Shown here piece by piece: positions 45,025-55,267 of a DNA stretch of 64,000 nucleotides (positions are counted from its first letter, which is position 1; each line of letters begins with the position of its first letter). The DNA is from Wolfiporia cocos (taxonomy: Eukaryota > Basidiomycota > Agaricomycetes > Polyporales > Phaeolaceae). A program made the position numbers and the translations under genes. The notes below the pieces were generated by a model. It saw only the letters and a program-made list of their open reading frames with translations, had not been told where the DNA came from and did no database searches. The stretch spans positions 3,844,001 through 3,908,000 of the forward strand of contig JACCLO010000003.1 of NCBI GenBank assembly GCA_029448655.1. The letters run 5' to 3'.

Positions 45025-46350
45025 CTCCCCGAGATGGCCGGTGATCAAGACCTATCCGAATGAAGGCCGTGTAGAAAGAAGAGAATTGCGTCTGCGGCAG
45101 AGGCCCGATTGCTGCAGAACCTGGGAAGTGCGAGGTGCATCGATGCAGAGAACAATGACGCAGATCGACTTTCGGCGCTTACATTATGACGCCGCGACCA
45201 CTCGGGCGCGGTCTAATTTGTGGCGTAAGACTACAAGAATACAGAGCATGATGAACTGTTGGTTGCAAAACTGCAGGCTCGTTTTCCCTAGTTTGATATA
45301 TCCTGACGAAGCCCCTAACCCATATCCCATTCAAGACTAGCTCATTGCACCCTTTTTTGTCACGGTTTGGAGTCCGCAATGTCGCGAAATCCCTCTAGGA
45401 TCTGCTGGCACCACATCTCGAAACACACCTGCCACTGCGGACCCCTGAAGTATGCAGCGTCAAGTTGTGTCTGCTGCGGTGCGTGGCCACGGCGACAGAT
45501 GCGAGCGATGGGCGCGATGTGTGTATCGACTGCTGGTTCCTGCTGGGATCGGATAGCTTCTGCCTGCTTCCAGAGGATAGTGAACTTCAACCGCTTCGTA
45601 GCCTTGGCTTCCGCCTCAGGCTCGTTTGTTGGACCAAAGACATCAGGTGCCTGGGATGCACGACTATACGCCCACAGGCCCGGCTTTCCTCCTTCTTTAC
45701 CCTTGATCTGAAAAGTGCATGCAGATGTCCACGTTTCGCAAGTGTCAGATCGCCACGGCCACTTTGACTATTTACAACCACCTACCTCAGGGTAGCAGCA
45801 ATCCTCGTTGGCAACGGCGTGCGGGCCCTCATCAAAGGCCAGAATGCCCTATCGGTCTGGTGAGCGGCGGTAAATTCATGGATTGTGAGCCTCTGACTTA
45901 CCAGTCTCGGGCCATCCGGTGCCATGTGTTTGTCGACGTTCAGCCCATCCAGAGCAGTAGGCAATCTCTTCAGCGGCTGGCGGAGGTCCAGGACAGGTAG
46001 CTGCTGCTTTTGCGCAATGAAGAGGTCCAGTGGCATCTCGCAGTGTGCCGTGCGCACGACCAGTTCCAGTGCGCTCATCTCCCGCGATGGCTGGTGATCA
46101 AGATCTGTGCAATTATCTGATGGATGAGGCCGTGAGGAAGGGAGCAAATTGTGTCTGCGGCAGAGGCCAGTTGCTGCAGATCCTGGGACAGTGCGAGGTG
46201 CATCGATGCAGAGAACAATGACGCGGGTCGATATTTCGGCGCCTAATTTGTGACGCCGCGAACACTAGGACGCGGTCTAAATTGTGGCGTAAGACTACAA
46301 GAATGCAGAGCACGGCGGACTGTTGGTTGCAAAATTTCAGATTCGTCTCT
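45025..46350. repeat. Tandem duplication unit, about 1.05 kb, covering copies B and C with their upstream DNA
   Basis: Aligned start codons of copies B and C are 1,054 bp apart (45024 and 46078). The homology continues upstream of both genes: 45,060-45,250 and 46,130-46,345 share long stretches such as GTGCGAGGTGCATCGATGCA and GTGGCGTAAGACTACAAGAA. So the copies arose by a segmental duplication that included the promoter. Confidence 0.75.
45360..46078 (-). CDS. Tandem unknown-protein family, copy C
   Basis: Start ATG 46078 (MSALELVVRTAHCEMPLDLF). Exon 1 ends in phase 0 at a GTAAGT donor after DGPRL. The last exon starts after a CAG near 45,713 and reads IKGKEGGKPGLWAYSRASQA, RLKFTILWKQAEAIRSQQEP and RRGHAPQQTQLDAAYFRGPQ, ending FRDIADSKP (stop 45360-45362). 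The sequence between these exons (45,785-45,885) is not coding-conserved with copy B and may be an optional exon or part of one intron. Unknown function. The Trp/Phe-rich C-terminal block is the best signature of the family. Confidence 0.55.
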
Positions 46351-47219
46351 GATGTGGTTTGTGGAATGTATTGTGCCATTATCATATGATGCCGGCTTTC
46401 AAATTTTAAAAGTGGTCTTCGTGCATGTCGATGATGCCGTAAACTCGGCGGTGCGGACAGACAGCCTTGCACGCCTGGTTGTTCTGAGTGCCTACTGCAA
46501 GGACCTCACAATGTCGATGGATGCAAGATTATAGCTGCTCGTATCAACGTAAGAACACAGGCTCAAGGCTACAGTTGCATATATTTGAGCGTTGTCGCCG
46601 GGCTTTCCTTGACTTAAAATGTGGTCTCAATGTGGGCCGTACATTCCCGCGCATCCCCCACCTCTACCCGAACAAGAGTTTCTGCAGTCTTTGTAAGATA
46701 TGGATATGCGCGCCTATCGTGCACGCAAAGCAGAAGTGCACGTCCTGTTCACATGGATCCTCGGGTCTCAAGCCGCACTATTTTCACTGTAATCGTGGTA
46801 CGGCTGAGTGCGTGGGAGGAGCATCATGCACTGCTATAGCTCTGGAGGACAATCACGCGGATGGCGGCCTTCGGATTGCTCCATGCACTGGGCGGTCTAT
46901 TCTATGTGGCGGCGATAGAGATCGGGAAGCGCCAGGCCACAGCCACACATAGCGTCCATACCCGCCACAGTCTGTGGGGCATTACAGCAAAAGCTACCCG
47001 CTTGTTGTTGATCCGTTTGTAAAAGTTGTCGAGACACTCTGTTGAGTCAATAATGTGAATTGCGATATTATCACAGAATGAATAGTGATGTAGAGGATGA
47101 CTGTTGGTACATCGTGAGTTATAAAAATATGCAAGTCCGTCCCTGTCCCTGTCCATCCGCTCGCTGTCCCATAGACACCCTCAGAGCAGAGAAGAAAAGT
47201 TATAAAGAGATAGGCCTCG
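46351..47219. other. Intergenic
   Basis: About 870 bp without a recognisable gene. A 154-codon plus-strand frame (46488-46952) is Cys-rich but shows no motif spacing I can defend. Confidence 0.35.
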
Positions 47220-47847
47220 TTATGAACAGAACCAGCAGCGCGACTTCTTTGCTGCTGTGTCAGTGCACTGTTTCCACTGACCAGACATCTGCTCCTGCGC
47301 GCGTATCCGCCATTCCTCCAGTGCTTTCGCGCGTTCGTCGTGCAGCTCATGTATCCGCTTCATTTTCCGCTCGTGCTCAGCCCGACACTCCCTGAGGCTC
47401 TGCCGCGTTGAAAGGGGAGGGGTCAGCACCGCACCTGCCCGGAATGGCGGCACAGCTCACCTCTTTGAAGCCCTGCACCGTCCCGAGCAGCGAATCGAGC
47501 GCCGCCTCCGACAGGTCCATCCACTACTGCATGTCGTCAGCACCAGATCCACGTCGCACCTGCGGCACACCCACCGACGGATGGCCGCCGCCCTTGGCGC
47601 GCGGCATGGAGCCGGGCACCGGGGGTCGCTCGACCAGCGGCGTGCTGTCGTGATGCCAATAGCGCCGCGCCTTCTTCCAGTCACGAGCCTCATGCGATTT
47701 AATGCAGAGCGTGGACGTCGCAGCACCTACGAGAAACCAGAGCACCCGCCGGCGCCCGTGCCGGATGCAGTGCCAACCCCGGCGTGCGCAGCGGTGCGCA
47801 GAGCCCTGCAGCGTCGCGCGCTGGTGTTGTTCGTCGATAGTGTACAT
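47220..47847 (-). CDS. Small membrane-anchored protein of unknown function, copy 2
   Basis: A paralog of the gene at 1833-2602. Start ATG 47847. The hydrophobic segment VLWFLVGAATSTLCI is followed by KSHEARDWKKARR, which aligns with LVWFLIGAASASFYF plus KAHERHAWKAHR of copy 1. Exon 2 gives WMDLSEAALDSLLGTVQGF against ISELSEATLDSVLSTVQSL. Exon 3 gives a charged helix (LRECRAEHERKMKRIHELHD; ALEEWRIRAQEQM) and ends WFCS with TAA at 47220-47222. Introns fall at the same places as in copy 1. The first intron would be only 36 nt (GTGCGA...CAGTAG), since the CAG just before it leaves a stop in frame. About 175 residues. Confidence 0.6.
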
Positions 47848-49867
47848 CAGGTGGGGGCAGAGAACGAGCGGACGGAGGAGGAGGGATGGCGAGTGTAAAG
47901 AGAAACATTGCGCCAATCGCGAGCGCGGGATTATAATGGGCGGACAGAGGTCTGCCGAGCGTCTTCGTCGTAATCACTCGCTTTATCGAGCCGGACGGAC
48001 GCACACCGAGCGCTTAGTCATCGTGCGGGTGAGATCGAAACATAAGCCCACGTGGAGACGCGTCCGTTCGGCACGCGCGGCATCACCCGATCGTTGACTG
48101 CAGACGCGTCGCCCACGTGATCGCGACAGCCTTTATATCTCAGTCTGCCTTCGTTGCTTGTGGTTTATGCAGATGGAATGCGGTGTTTCTGCTCAGTAAT
48201 AGGTGTACACTGTTGTCTCCGAACTGACCGTAGTCCCGTCATTTTGCAGACCCTCAGACTGTTCGGGCGCAAGACTCTTCTGTTCCCAATCGAGCACGCG
48301 CGTCCTACATGCGTTTCAACTCCAGCCGCCTTCCTGCCATCGTTGACTACAGCTCAGATTCACTGATGCACGTTCTCATTTCGCTTGCTCTCACGGCATG
48401 CCGCGTGTCTTCGTCACGCAACCGGACGCACTACTATGTACCCGCCTGATATCATGCCGTGCGACGCGTCAGCTATTGCTATATCCAACGGTTTGTCCTC
48501 CGTTGACATTTCTACCTGTAGACGCTGATTCTTTGGTGTTACATCTATCAGGTTATGCTGTTCCCAGAGTGCTCGTGATGTGGATATAATCGCCAGCTTT
48601 CCCTATAGGGAATTTCATGGGGCATTGCGGGAGCTTCGTTTCTGCAATACAGAAGCAACGTGACCTGAAATGAAGATACTCAGCCGCCGCACGCGATTGC
48701 TGACGATTTATCAGAATAATAGAAAACCATGCGTAAAGCACAGATAGCACGTCATTGCGGAATGTTCATCTGCATCGAGCTCAAAATTCATTGCGCTCGC
48801 GTATCTCGCTAATACAAAGCAATTTGATCCTTTAAGAATAAGCCATTACCTGCCCATTGGTTATTAGCCAGGTTATGGTTGGCAAATAAAAGGCGCTGGT
48901 ACTGGGGTGTAGACTACGGTTCTCAGAAAGTAGAAAATGGCTTGCTCAAACTGAATCGTTTTGATCGCCCTACCGACGTAGCTTTTCCAAAACATACGCT
49001 TACTCATGCGCTCATGAGTCACAAGTGCAAGCCAGAGCATCTGTTGTAGATTGAGACCTAGAGCAGGATCATTTTTCTATTCCGCGTTCAGATGGGCAGC
49101 CTTTCGGTTCTGTTACGCACGCTGCTCGCATTTTATATAGCAATAAGCCTTCTCAATCATCTCCTTGTGTCAGAAAGGTTCACCTTGCTAGACTCAGTGA
49201 AGCTGAAGTTCAGCTGCATGAGCGAGATCTCTGAAAGGCAGCTGGAGGCTGATTGGGGCAATCTCGCACTAACTTGGTTCCCAAGTCTTTCTTCTCGTGG
49301 AATTATCAAGCATGCATCACGGTTTTAATCTGGAGGATCGTTTTTGCCTTACCATTTCACAGACCTCAATTTGACCGATGGTGTCCAGGACGAGTATGAG
49401 CGACGACATTGCGACCTCACCAGTCATTCGTGATGATTACAGACTCCCCCTGGCTCTATAACCAATATTATGATACTTTAAGCTGTCACTTGTACATGAC
49501 AATTCGTTCCATCCTGATAATGCTCTAATTGTTCAAGTGATGTGTGGTGGTAATTGAATGTTGTCGAGTATGTATGATGTGGCACCACATTTCCGCAGTA
49601 ATGTCGACGAGGGTGGCGTGGAGTGGGAGACTGCAAAATTACGGCTGATGCGCTGAATAGATTGATGACAAAACCATCACTGCGCAGATGAGTAAAGTCA
49701 GAATGTAACCACCACAGCAAAAGATGATGTAAAAACAGAGAAGTAAAATCAAGTATACTGACCATCTGATAAATGATAGCGAAGTCATACTGGCTAGTGT
49801 GGCATCACTATTGCTTCTTCCAATTGCACGAGCAAGTCGGCGGCAAATGTATAGCCTAGTTCGGCCG
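47848..49867. other. Intergenic region, 2 kb
   Basis: No gene recognised on either strand. The stretch from 48,550 to 49,860 is AT-rich with many stops. Confidence 0.4.
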
Positions 49868-51469
49868 TTAGCAACTATCATTCTGACGAGGTGATGAATA
49901 TGTGCACGAACCCTCATTGTAATGTATAACAACATCTTCCGCCACTCCATGAACCCGCGTCAAGAGTGACGGAGAGAGATCCTGTGGAACCTCAGCTTGG
50001 AGATACAGCTCGAGCCTAGCGAGCGGCACGACACGGCGTGCGGGAGCAGAGAAGCATGCAACCACATCTTCAAGGAGACTTGTGTTGAGTAGAGGAACGA
50101 TCTTGAGCCGTACGAGGTGCGGCCACACACGATCAATCATGTGTGGGTCACCATCTGCGGCTTTCTGGAATATGCGAAGGAGATGGGCTAGCGTACCGGG
50201 ACGGATGTCCAACACCAACTCGGAGATGGTAGGGAAGGCTGGTAGGAGATCCGGCAAGTACTTCTCATATAATGCAGAGCGGGAGTAGAGATGCAAGCGA
50301 TGCAATCTAGGGAATTCCAACGCGCTAAGGTTGCGTAACGCATGCTCGCGATAGTCATACGACTCCCATTCTACACGAAATAATCCCGATCCCGTGGGTT
50401 GAGCAATCATCCATGTGGATCTTGTCCCCTGATCCAGGTCTCTTGAGATTGTGACCGATAGATCATCTATAGACGAGAGAATGTCCACCAAGGGCGCGCA
50501 GTATATAGCATTGTTTCTCTGTCGTTCAAGTGAATAGTCTACTTTTTCAAAGAAGAGCTCGATCGTTGTTGACGGAGGAAAAATCATGTTCTTCAATATG
50601 TGGACATGGTCCAAATAAGCATCGGATCTGATATTGAGGTGGCGTAATTGAGGAAGATGAACGGGATCAGAGGACGTTGCGGAGAGCTGATCAAGATCCT
50701 CACGAGGATAGGTGAACAACTCGATGTGAAGTACCTCAAGTAGAGGATTGGATCGTATCGTATGCACCAGTGACTCGATCGTCGGCAACGTGATCCGACA
50801 AAGGATAAGTCGAGTGAGGGATGTGCATTCAGGCAACCGAAGGTAAGGCCCCTTCACGGAGTCTTCGCAAAGGGCAGGATGGGGACACGGGATGAATTCA
50901 TCGTCATACACTTCCCATTCCCATTCCCATTCGCTGTTGGCATGAGACTCGAGGTGTAGACGTTGTAACTGAGGCGTGGGGGTTTTTCGGAAGTGTGCGC
51001 GAAACGTACGCCATTCGTACTGGTTGAGATTTCGCAAAATGAGCGAGGATATTCGCCATGCATTGGCCGAAACGAGCTGAGCGGTCAAGTTATACCGTGT
51101 AGCGAATGTCCTCAGCGTCTCCTCGTCGAATTGCCTCCTATCGGGATCGGGATCGAACCAAGGGTTACTGTTCACCTGTCCACTCCCAGCCCCGTCATAA
51201 ACAATATGCAGGTGTATACTGGCCGACCGTTGTAAAACCTCAGCAGTCATTGCGAGGCTGGCGGACCATGAGAATTGGATGAAAGCCCAGAGCCGTGGAG
51301 AGGCGAGGGTGAGGTTGCGCCAGCGGGTACAGACATGCGTGACAGCAAGAAAAGTCCTTCGCTCAAGTAGCGACTCCATCGAGAGAGTAGGAGATATCCA
51401 AGACACGATGAGGAGGATTTCATGCAGGCAATCATCATCGAGGCGGTGGAAGGCTGCACTGTTCTGCAT
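49868..51469 (-). CDS. F-box protein with leucine-rich region
   Basis: An intronless gene, ATG 51469, 533 residues. The N-terminal F-box-like motif LDDDCLHEILLIVSWISPTL and RRTFLAVTHVCTRWRNLTLA with SPRLWAFIQFSW is the common Agaricomycete F-box form. The rest is a string of irregular leucine-rich repeats (for example LPECTSLTRLILCRITLPTI; LEFPRLHRLHLYSRSALYEK). Such proteins are substrate receptors of SCF ubiquitin ligases. The F-box binds Skp1 and the LRR region selects the target, which is unknown. A second paralog lies at the right end of the window, beyond the retrotransposon. The start at 51469 places the F-box near the N-terminus as usual. Confidence 0.78.
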   Translation of the reverse strand: MQNSAAFHRLDDDCLHEILLIVSWISPTLSMESLLERRTFLAVTHVCTRWRNLTLASPRLWAFIQFSWSASLAMTAEVLQRSASIHLHIVYDGAGSGQVNSNPWFDPDPDRRQFDEETLRTFATRYNLTAQLVSANAWRISSLILRNLNQYEWRTFRAHFRKTPTPQLQRLHLESHANSEWEWEWEVYDDEFIPCPHPALCEDSVKGPYLRLPECTSLTRLILCRITLPTIESLVHTIRSNPLLEVLHIELFTYPREDLDQLSATSSDPVHLPQLRHLNIRSDAYLDHVHILKNMIFPPSTTIELFFEKVDYSLERQRNNAIYCAPLVDILSSIDDLSVTISRDLDQGTRSTWMIAQPTGSGLFRVEWESYDYREHALRNLSALEFPRLHRLHLYSRSALYEKYLPDLLPAFPTISELVLDIRPGTLAHLLRIFQKAADGDPHMIDRVWPHLVRLKIVPLLNTSLLEDVVACFSAPARRVVPLARLELYLQAEVPQDLSPSLLTRVHGVAEDVVIHYNEGSCTYSSPRQNDSC

Positions 51470-52463
51470 GACTGTTATAATGAAATGTCGTGTGTTGTAT
51501 GTAGCGGCGATCGGCACAGAAGCTCGAGCGCTAACTGCGCTGCCGTGACACTTACATTAAGCCAAACTTCGCAATTAGCCATACAGAGTTCCTCTTCGCG
51601 AAGTGCAGGGAAGCTCGACGATGAATAGCAAGTGTCCATTCGACAAGAAACTTAGGTTGAGCATACTATTTCAATCGCAAGCAGTCGGACCATGGCGGTA
51701 GTATTCAAACATGAATATTCAGGTAGCAGCTTCTGCGGTGTAAATTTTGGATTGGAGGCAGATTGCTCCAGATCTAGAGGAGCTGCAGATTAGTGCGGCG
51801 GGAATGGTACAAACGAGTCGCCACAGTCGCTGCCAAATCGGGCAACCCAAGCAATAAGGTAGAGGACGCCAGGAACGGGCACCCCTTACATAATCAAGGC
51901 GCTACCGATACCAACTACCCTAATAACATCGACCACGGGCAACATTTTTTCAATAGGAATGATGGGAAAGGACGTCCTCTTTCAATCCTATTGAGCGGAA
52001 TCTTGAGATGTTGAGAATTGACCAAGCAATTTCCAAAAAAATGAGATTTTTAGTTCTGACTTTTTCTGCACATTTTGAGGTTCCTGCCGCATCTTTGATT
52101 CCGCAAGCACTGGGATTTGGCCACACCTAGCTTAGGGGTATATCACGTGATGGTACAAATCAGGCAAGTCTAAACATCATGGTTCCCAGACCGGGATGGG
52201 CGCTTACATGTAAACTTCAGTGACATACGCAGACAGCAATAGCACCTTTCGATTAGCTTTAAACTGCAATATTGCAGTACAGAAACTGTATTTGAATCAT
52301 GCTACACCTATCCTATGTTTTCCGGAAATATATCACCATACGGCGACGGAGAATTCTCAGGATTTGACTGTGGGAAATATCACGTGATTGGATTATGTAA
52401 AGGTGCCCGTTCCTAGCGTCCCCTACCTTACGTATATGTCCCTTGTAGTAAGTATCCTGGAAC
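51470..52463. other. Intergenic, left flank of the retrotransposon
   Basis: About 1 kb of AT-rich DNA. The palindromic 12-mer ATATCACGTGAT occurs twice, near 52,140 and at 52,377-52,388. No gene. Confidence 0.4.
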
Positions 52464-52488
52464 TAAGATAGACCCAAGTCATACTCAA
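52464..52488 (+). repeat. 25-bp inverted repeat, left arm
   Basis: Perfect reverse complement of 62246-62270. The two arms lie 91 bp outside the left LTR and 582 bp outside the right LTR. Confidence 0.75.
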
Positions 52489-52574
52489 TCACGTCACATG
52501 ACCAAAATCTGTCGCGCCGAGGCAAGTTTGACAGAGTGGGCAACTTGCATTTGACATAACAATGGTCAAAGACC

Positions 52575-52579
52575 ATTTG
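52575..52579. repeat. Target-site duplication, left (ATTTG)
   Basis: Five bases before the left LTR, identical to 61665-61669. Confidence 0.9.
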
Positions 52580-53287
52580 TGTTACGGTTATTTTGATTTT
52601 TCGAATATCGACAGAACTCACCATTGGGCGAATACGATACAGGGACTTGTTGCGCAACCAACTCCCCTGGCTACTCGTGACTCTACTGGGCGCATCCCCA
52701 GTTGTACTAGTCTATAGGGCGCGTTTCATCTTTGGCAGATCCAACTCTGCCACCGTTTCATGTTAATCGTTTGTTAGCTGATAGATGGCATTCAACCGCC
52801 ATCATTTTTATCTATCGTCTCAGATATATCACTACATACCTATCAAACGTTTGATACTATAGCGTAGATAGTATCGGTGACATCTGGGACAGACTTGACC
52901 CCTAAAACCCAACGTAGTATATAAACTAATGTACCTACTGTCGAGGCTCTCCAGCTCGACCTTGTTGTACAAACAAGAAGTCTTATACTCGTTCTCAAAC
53001 GTAGGAAACTACGCTCAGTATTTCTCGCTCGAGCAACCGAACGACTAAGTCCTCGAAGTGCACACTGACTTCTCGGACTTAGGCGAGTCTTATATTCTAT
53101 TAGACTCGCACCTGAACAGATTATATCCTCTAACACGTATTGGATATTACACGATCTCCTAGGAACTTCACCTAGGACCTGAAGGCATCTAACGAGCATT
53201 TGCCTTGCATACGGCTATACGCCCACGTGCAGAAGAACGATCTATATTCGCGACTCGAATATACGAACGGGTATTCGACCCGTAACA
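52580..53287 (+). repeat. 5' LTR
   Basis: 708 bp, TG...CA. A TATA box TATATAAA at 52918-52925 lies about 35 bp before AGCTCGACCTT (52953-52963). That 11-mer is complementary to the primer-binding site just after the LTR and probably marks the mRNA 5' end. Confidence 0.93.
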
Positions 53288-53288
53288 G

Positions 53289-53299
53289 AAGGTCGAGCT
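53289..53299 (+). promoter_or_regulatory. Primer-binding site, self-priming type
   Basis: AAGGTCGAGCT starts two bases after the LTR. It is the exact complement of AGCTCGACCTT at 52953-52963, at the predicted start of the element's own mRNA. This matches the Tf1-like scheme in which the first 11 nt of the transcript fold back and prime minus-strand synthesis instead of a tRNA. Confidence 0.6.
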
Positions 53300-53333
53300 T
53301 ATCACACCCTCACCTACCACGGTGTAAGGGCAC

Positions 53334-55178
53334 ATGATATTTGGACCAGAATTCCCAGCACGACTGATTGAACTCTTGCCCGAGGACATTCAGGGAGTCT
53401 ACAGACTCAACCAATACGAGTGGACTGACACCATTGGAGCCTTCCGTAACCGCGGAGGAATTGTTGTCATCCCCAGAGAAGATAGGGCATCGAAGTGGGT
53501 ACAAGTATACCCCTCCGCAGGAACGACCGCTTGGGAAATAACGCGTGAAGCGTTCGAACGATTCGGAGAAATCCCTCCGATGTCAACCGCGACGTTGACC
53601 AAAAACGAAACCGAAACCATCAACAGAACCTTCGATGCCGATGGAAATACGAATCAGCCTTCGGGCGCCACAGGAATGGCAGGAATTGAGCGCATCGGAG
53701 ATGATGGGAGAAATCCTGGAAACTTTACAGGAACAGATAACAGCCAGACCGGAGGACAGGACCCTCCAGGATTTGTATCTGCTTTTGCGCAGAGTGGGAT
53801 TGGGCCTATGGCTGGAGGAACAGACCTCTTTGGAAACCCCCCACAGAACGCACCCGGAATGGGTAGCGGAGGAAATCCGTCTTGGACTAGCCCAAGCGGA
53901 GGAATGGGAACAACAAACCCAGGAACATGGCCTTCAGGCCTATTTGGACGAACCTCCGCAGGTACAAGCGGAGGAGGACTGGGAGGAAACTTCGGACTCG
54001 GAGGAGGGAATGCCCCCCCTCCTGGAGGACTCGGAGGAATCCCCGCGAACCCCGGAGGAGGAAACCCTGGAGGGAACCCAGGGAACCCCGGAGGAAATCC
54101 AGGAAACCCGGGTGGAGGATACCCGGGAGGAGGAGGACCCCCAGGAGGGCCTCCACCACCGAATGCGCCGCTGCCTCAACCTCCGGCGCCGAACCCGTAC
54201 TACCGACCCCCGATGATAAAGATCAATCCCCCAGACGTATTCGACGGGGAACGATCCGACATGCAGAACTTCATAAACCAGTGCAATTCCTGGTTTACGA
54301 TGTACGAAACGTCATTTCAGAACGACGTTCAGAGAGTGATCTTTATCCTCTCTTATGTTTCGAACAAGGGGAAAACGGGCCAATGGAAGCAGAATTATCA
54401 CCGGGTTTATACGAACCCCCAGACGAAACGATTCTCCCCGCCTAATCTTGCACAGTTTGATGCAGACTTCCAGAAAGCCTTCGGAGCCATCAAAGAGGTA
54501 CAGAAGGCGCGGAAGAAAATCCTGGACGTAATCCAGGACAGGAAGGACATCGATGATTATATCACCGAGTTCAACAACTTGGCCGGAAAGGCCCAGTACG
54601 ATCAATACAGCGCGGACGGAAACGCGTTGCTCATAACCCTCTTTGAGAAAGGGTTACCCGAACACACGACCCGATACATCATCGGCGTTCGGCCGCTACC
54701 AGCGACCATTGATGAATGGCAGTCCGCTGCCTCGTACTATGAAAATACGTACAAGATATTCTTGAAACGGGACAAACCGTTTGTCAAGAAAAAGGCTTGG
54801 CAAACCTCGAACCAGAATAACGGACGCACTAGTGCTCCACAGACAACCGCACCAAAAGATCCGAATGCGATGGATGTAGATCGGATGACCACCCAGGAAA
54901 GGGACGATCACATCAAGAAGGGAAAATGCTTCACCTGTCATCAGCCAGGACATATGTCACGAGACTGCCCGAAGAGGCCGAGGAAGCCAGCCCGCCCTAG
55001 GCGGACTACTCGAAAAACCGAGGAAGAAGAAGCCGAACAAGAAGCTCGCATTGAAGAAGTCTCTGAGGAAGAGACTGAATACATCACCGCTAACAGGGCG
55101 GTCACAGCAATTAGGGCTCTGAAAGCCAAGAACCCCGAGCTCCTAGCACGGCTCGTAGAAGAACAGGATTTTGCCTAG
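53334..55178 (+). CDS. Gag of the retrotransposon
   Basis: 614 codons, ATG 53334. The N-terminal domain (MIFGPEFPARLIELLPEDIQ) is unusual for a Ty3 Gag. A long Gly/Pro/Asn-rich segment encoded by GGAGGAA-type repeats follows (about 53,640-54,180). The capsid-like part has NPPDVFDGERSDMQNFINQC and FNNLAGKAQYDQYSADGNAL. One CCHC zinc knuckle, CFTCHQPGHMSRDC, is at about 54,930-54,970. A basic/acidic tail runs to the TAG at 55176-55178. It forms the particle and binds the RNA. A GGATTTT heptamer four bases before the stop could allow a -1 shift into the protease frame. Confidence 0.9.
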   Translation: MIFGPEFPARLIELLPEDIQGVYRLNQYEWTDTIGAFRNRGGIVVIPREDRASKWVQVYPSAGTTAWEITREAFERFGEIPPMSTATLTKNETETINRTFDADGNTNQPSGATGMAGIERIGDDGRNPGNFTGTDNSQTGGQDPPGFVSAFAQSGIGPMAGGTDLFGNPPQNAPGMGSGGNPSWTSPSGGMGTTNPGTWPSGLFGRTSAGTSGGGLGGNFGLGGGNAPPPGGLGGIPANPGGGNPGGNPGNPGGNPGNPGGGYPGGGGPPGGPPPPNAPLPQPPAPNPYYRPPMIKINPPDVFDGERSDMQNFINQCNSWFTMYETSFQNDVQRVIFILSYVSNKGKTGQWKQNYHRVYTNPQTKRFSPPNLAQFDADFQKAFGAIKEVQKARKKILDVIQDRKDIDDYITEFNNLAGKAQYDQYSADGNALLITLFEKGLPEHTTRYIIGVRPLPATIDEWQSAASYYENTYKIFLKRDKPFVKKKAWQTSNQNNGRTSAPQTTAPKDPNAMDVDRMTTQERDDHIKKGKCFTCHQPGHMSRDCPKRPRKPARPRRTTRKTEEEEAEQEARIEEVSEEETEYITANRAVTAIRALKAKNPELLARLVEEQDFA

Positions 55179-55267
55179 GAGGGAAGCCCACGGTCTTACC
55201 CTCCGAGAAAGCAGCGCATGTAATTACCTCGTTCGAGAAGAATCGATCCCTCTTCATCCCGGTAATC

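Noticed and set aside
46488..46952. 154-codon Cys-rich plus-strand ORF
   Set aside because: Cysteine spacing matches no zinc-finger pattern, and no splice or homology support.
52843..53199. 118-codon minus-strand ORF in the 5' LTR, identical to one at 61220-61576
   Set aside because: It is open only because the two LTRs are copies of each other. No protein features.
53635..54216. 193-codon ORF overlapping gag in the +1 frame, acidic (EEETLEGTQGTPEE...)
   Set aside because: It is produced by the GGAGGAA-type repeats that encode the Gly-rich part of Gag. No motif or start context supports translation.
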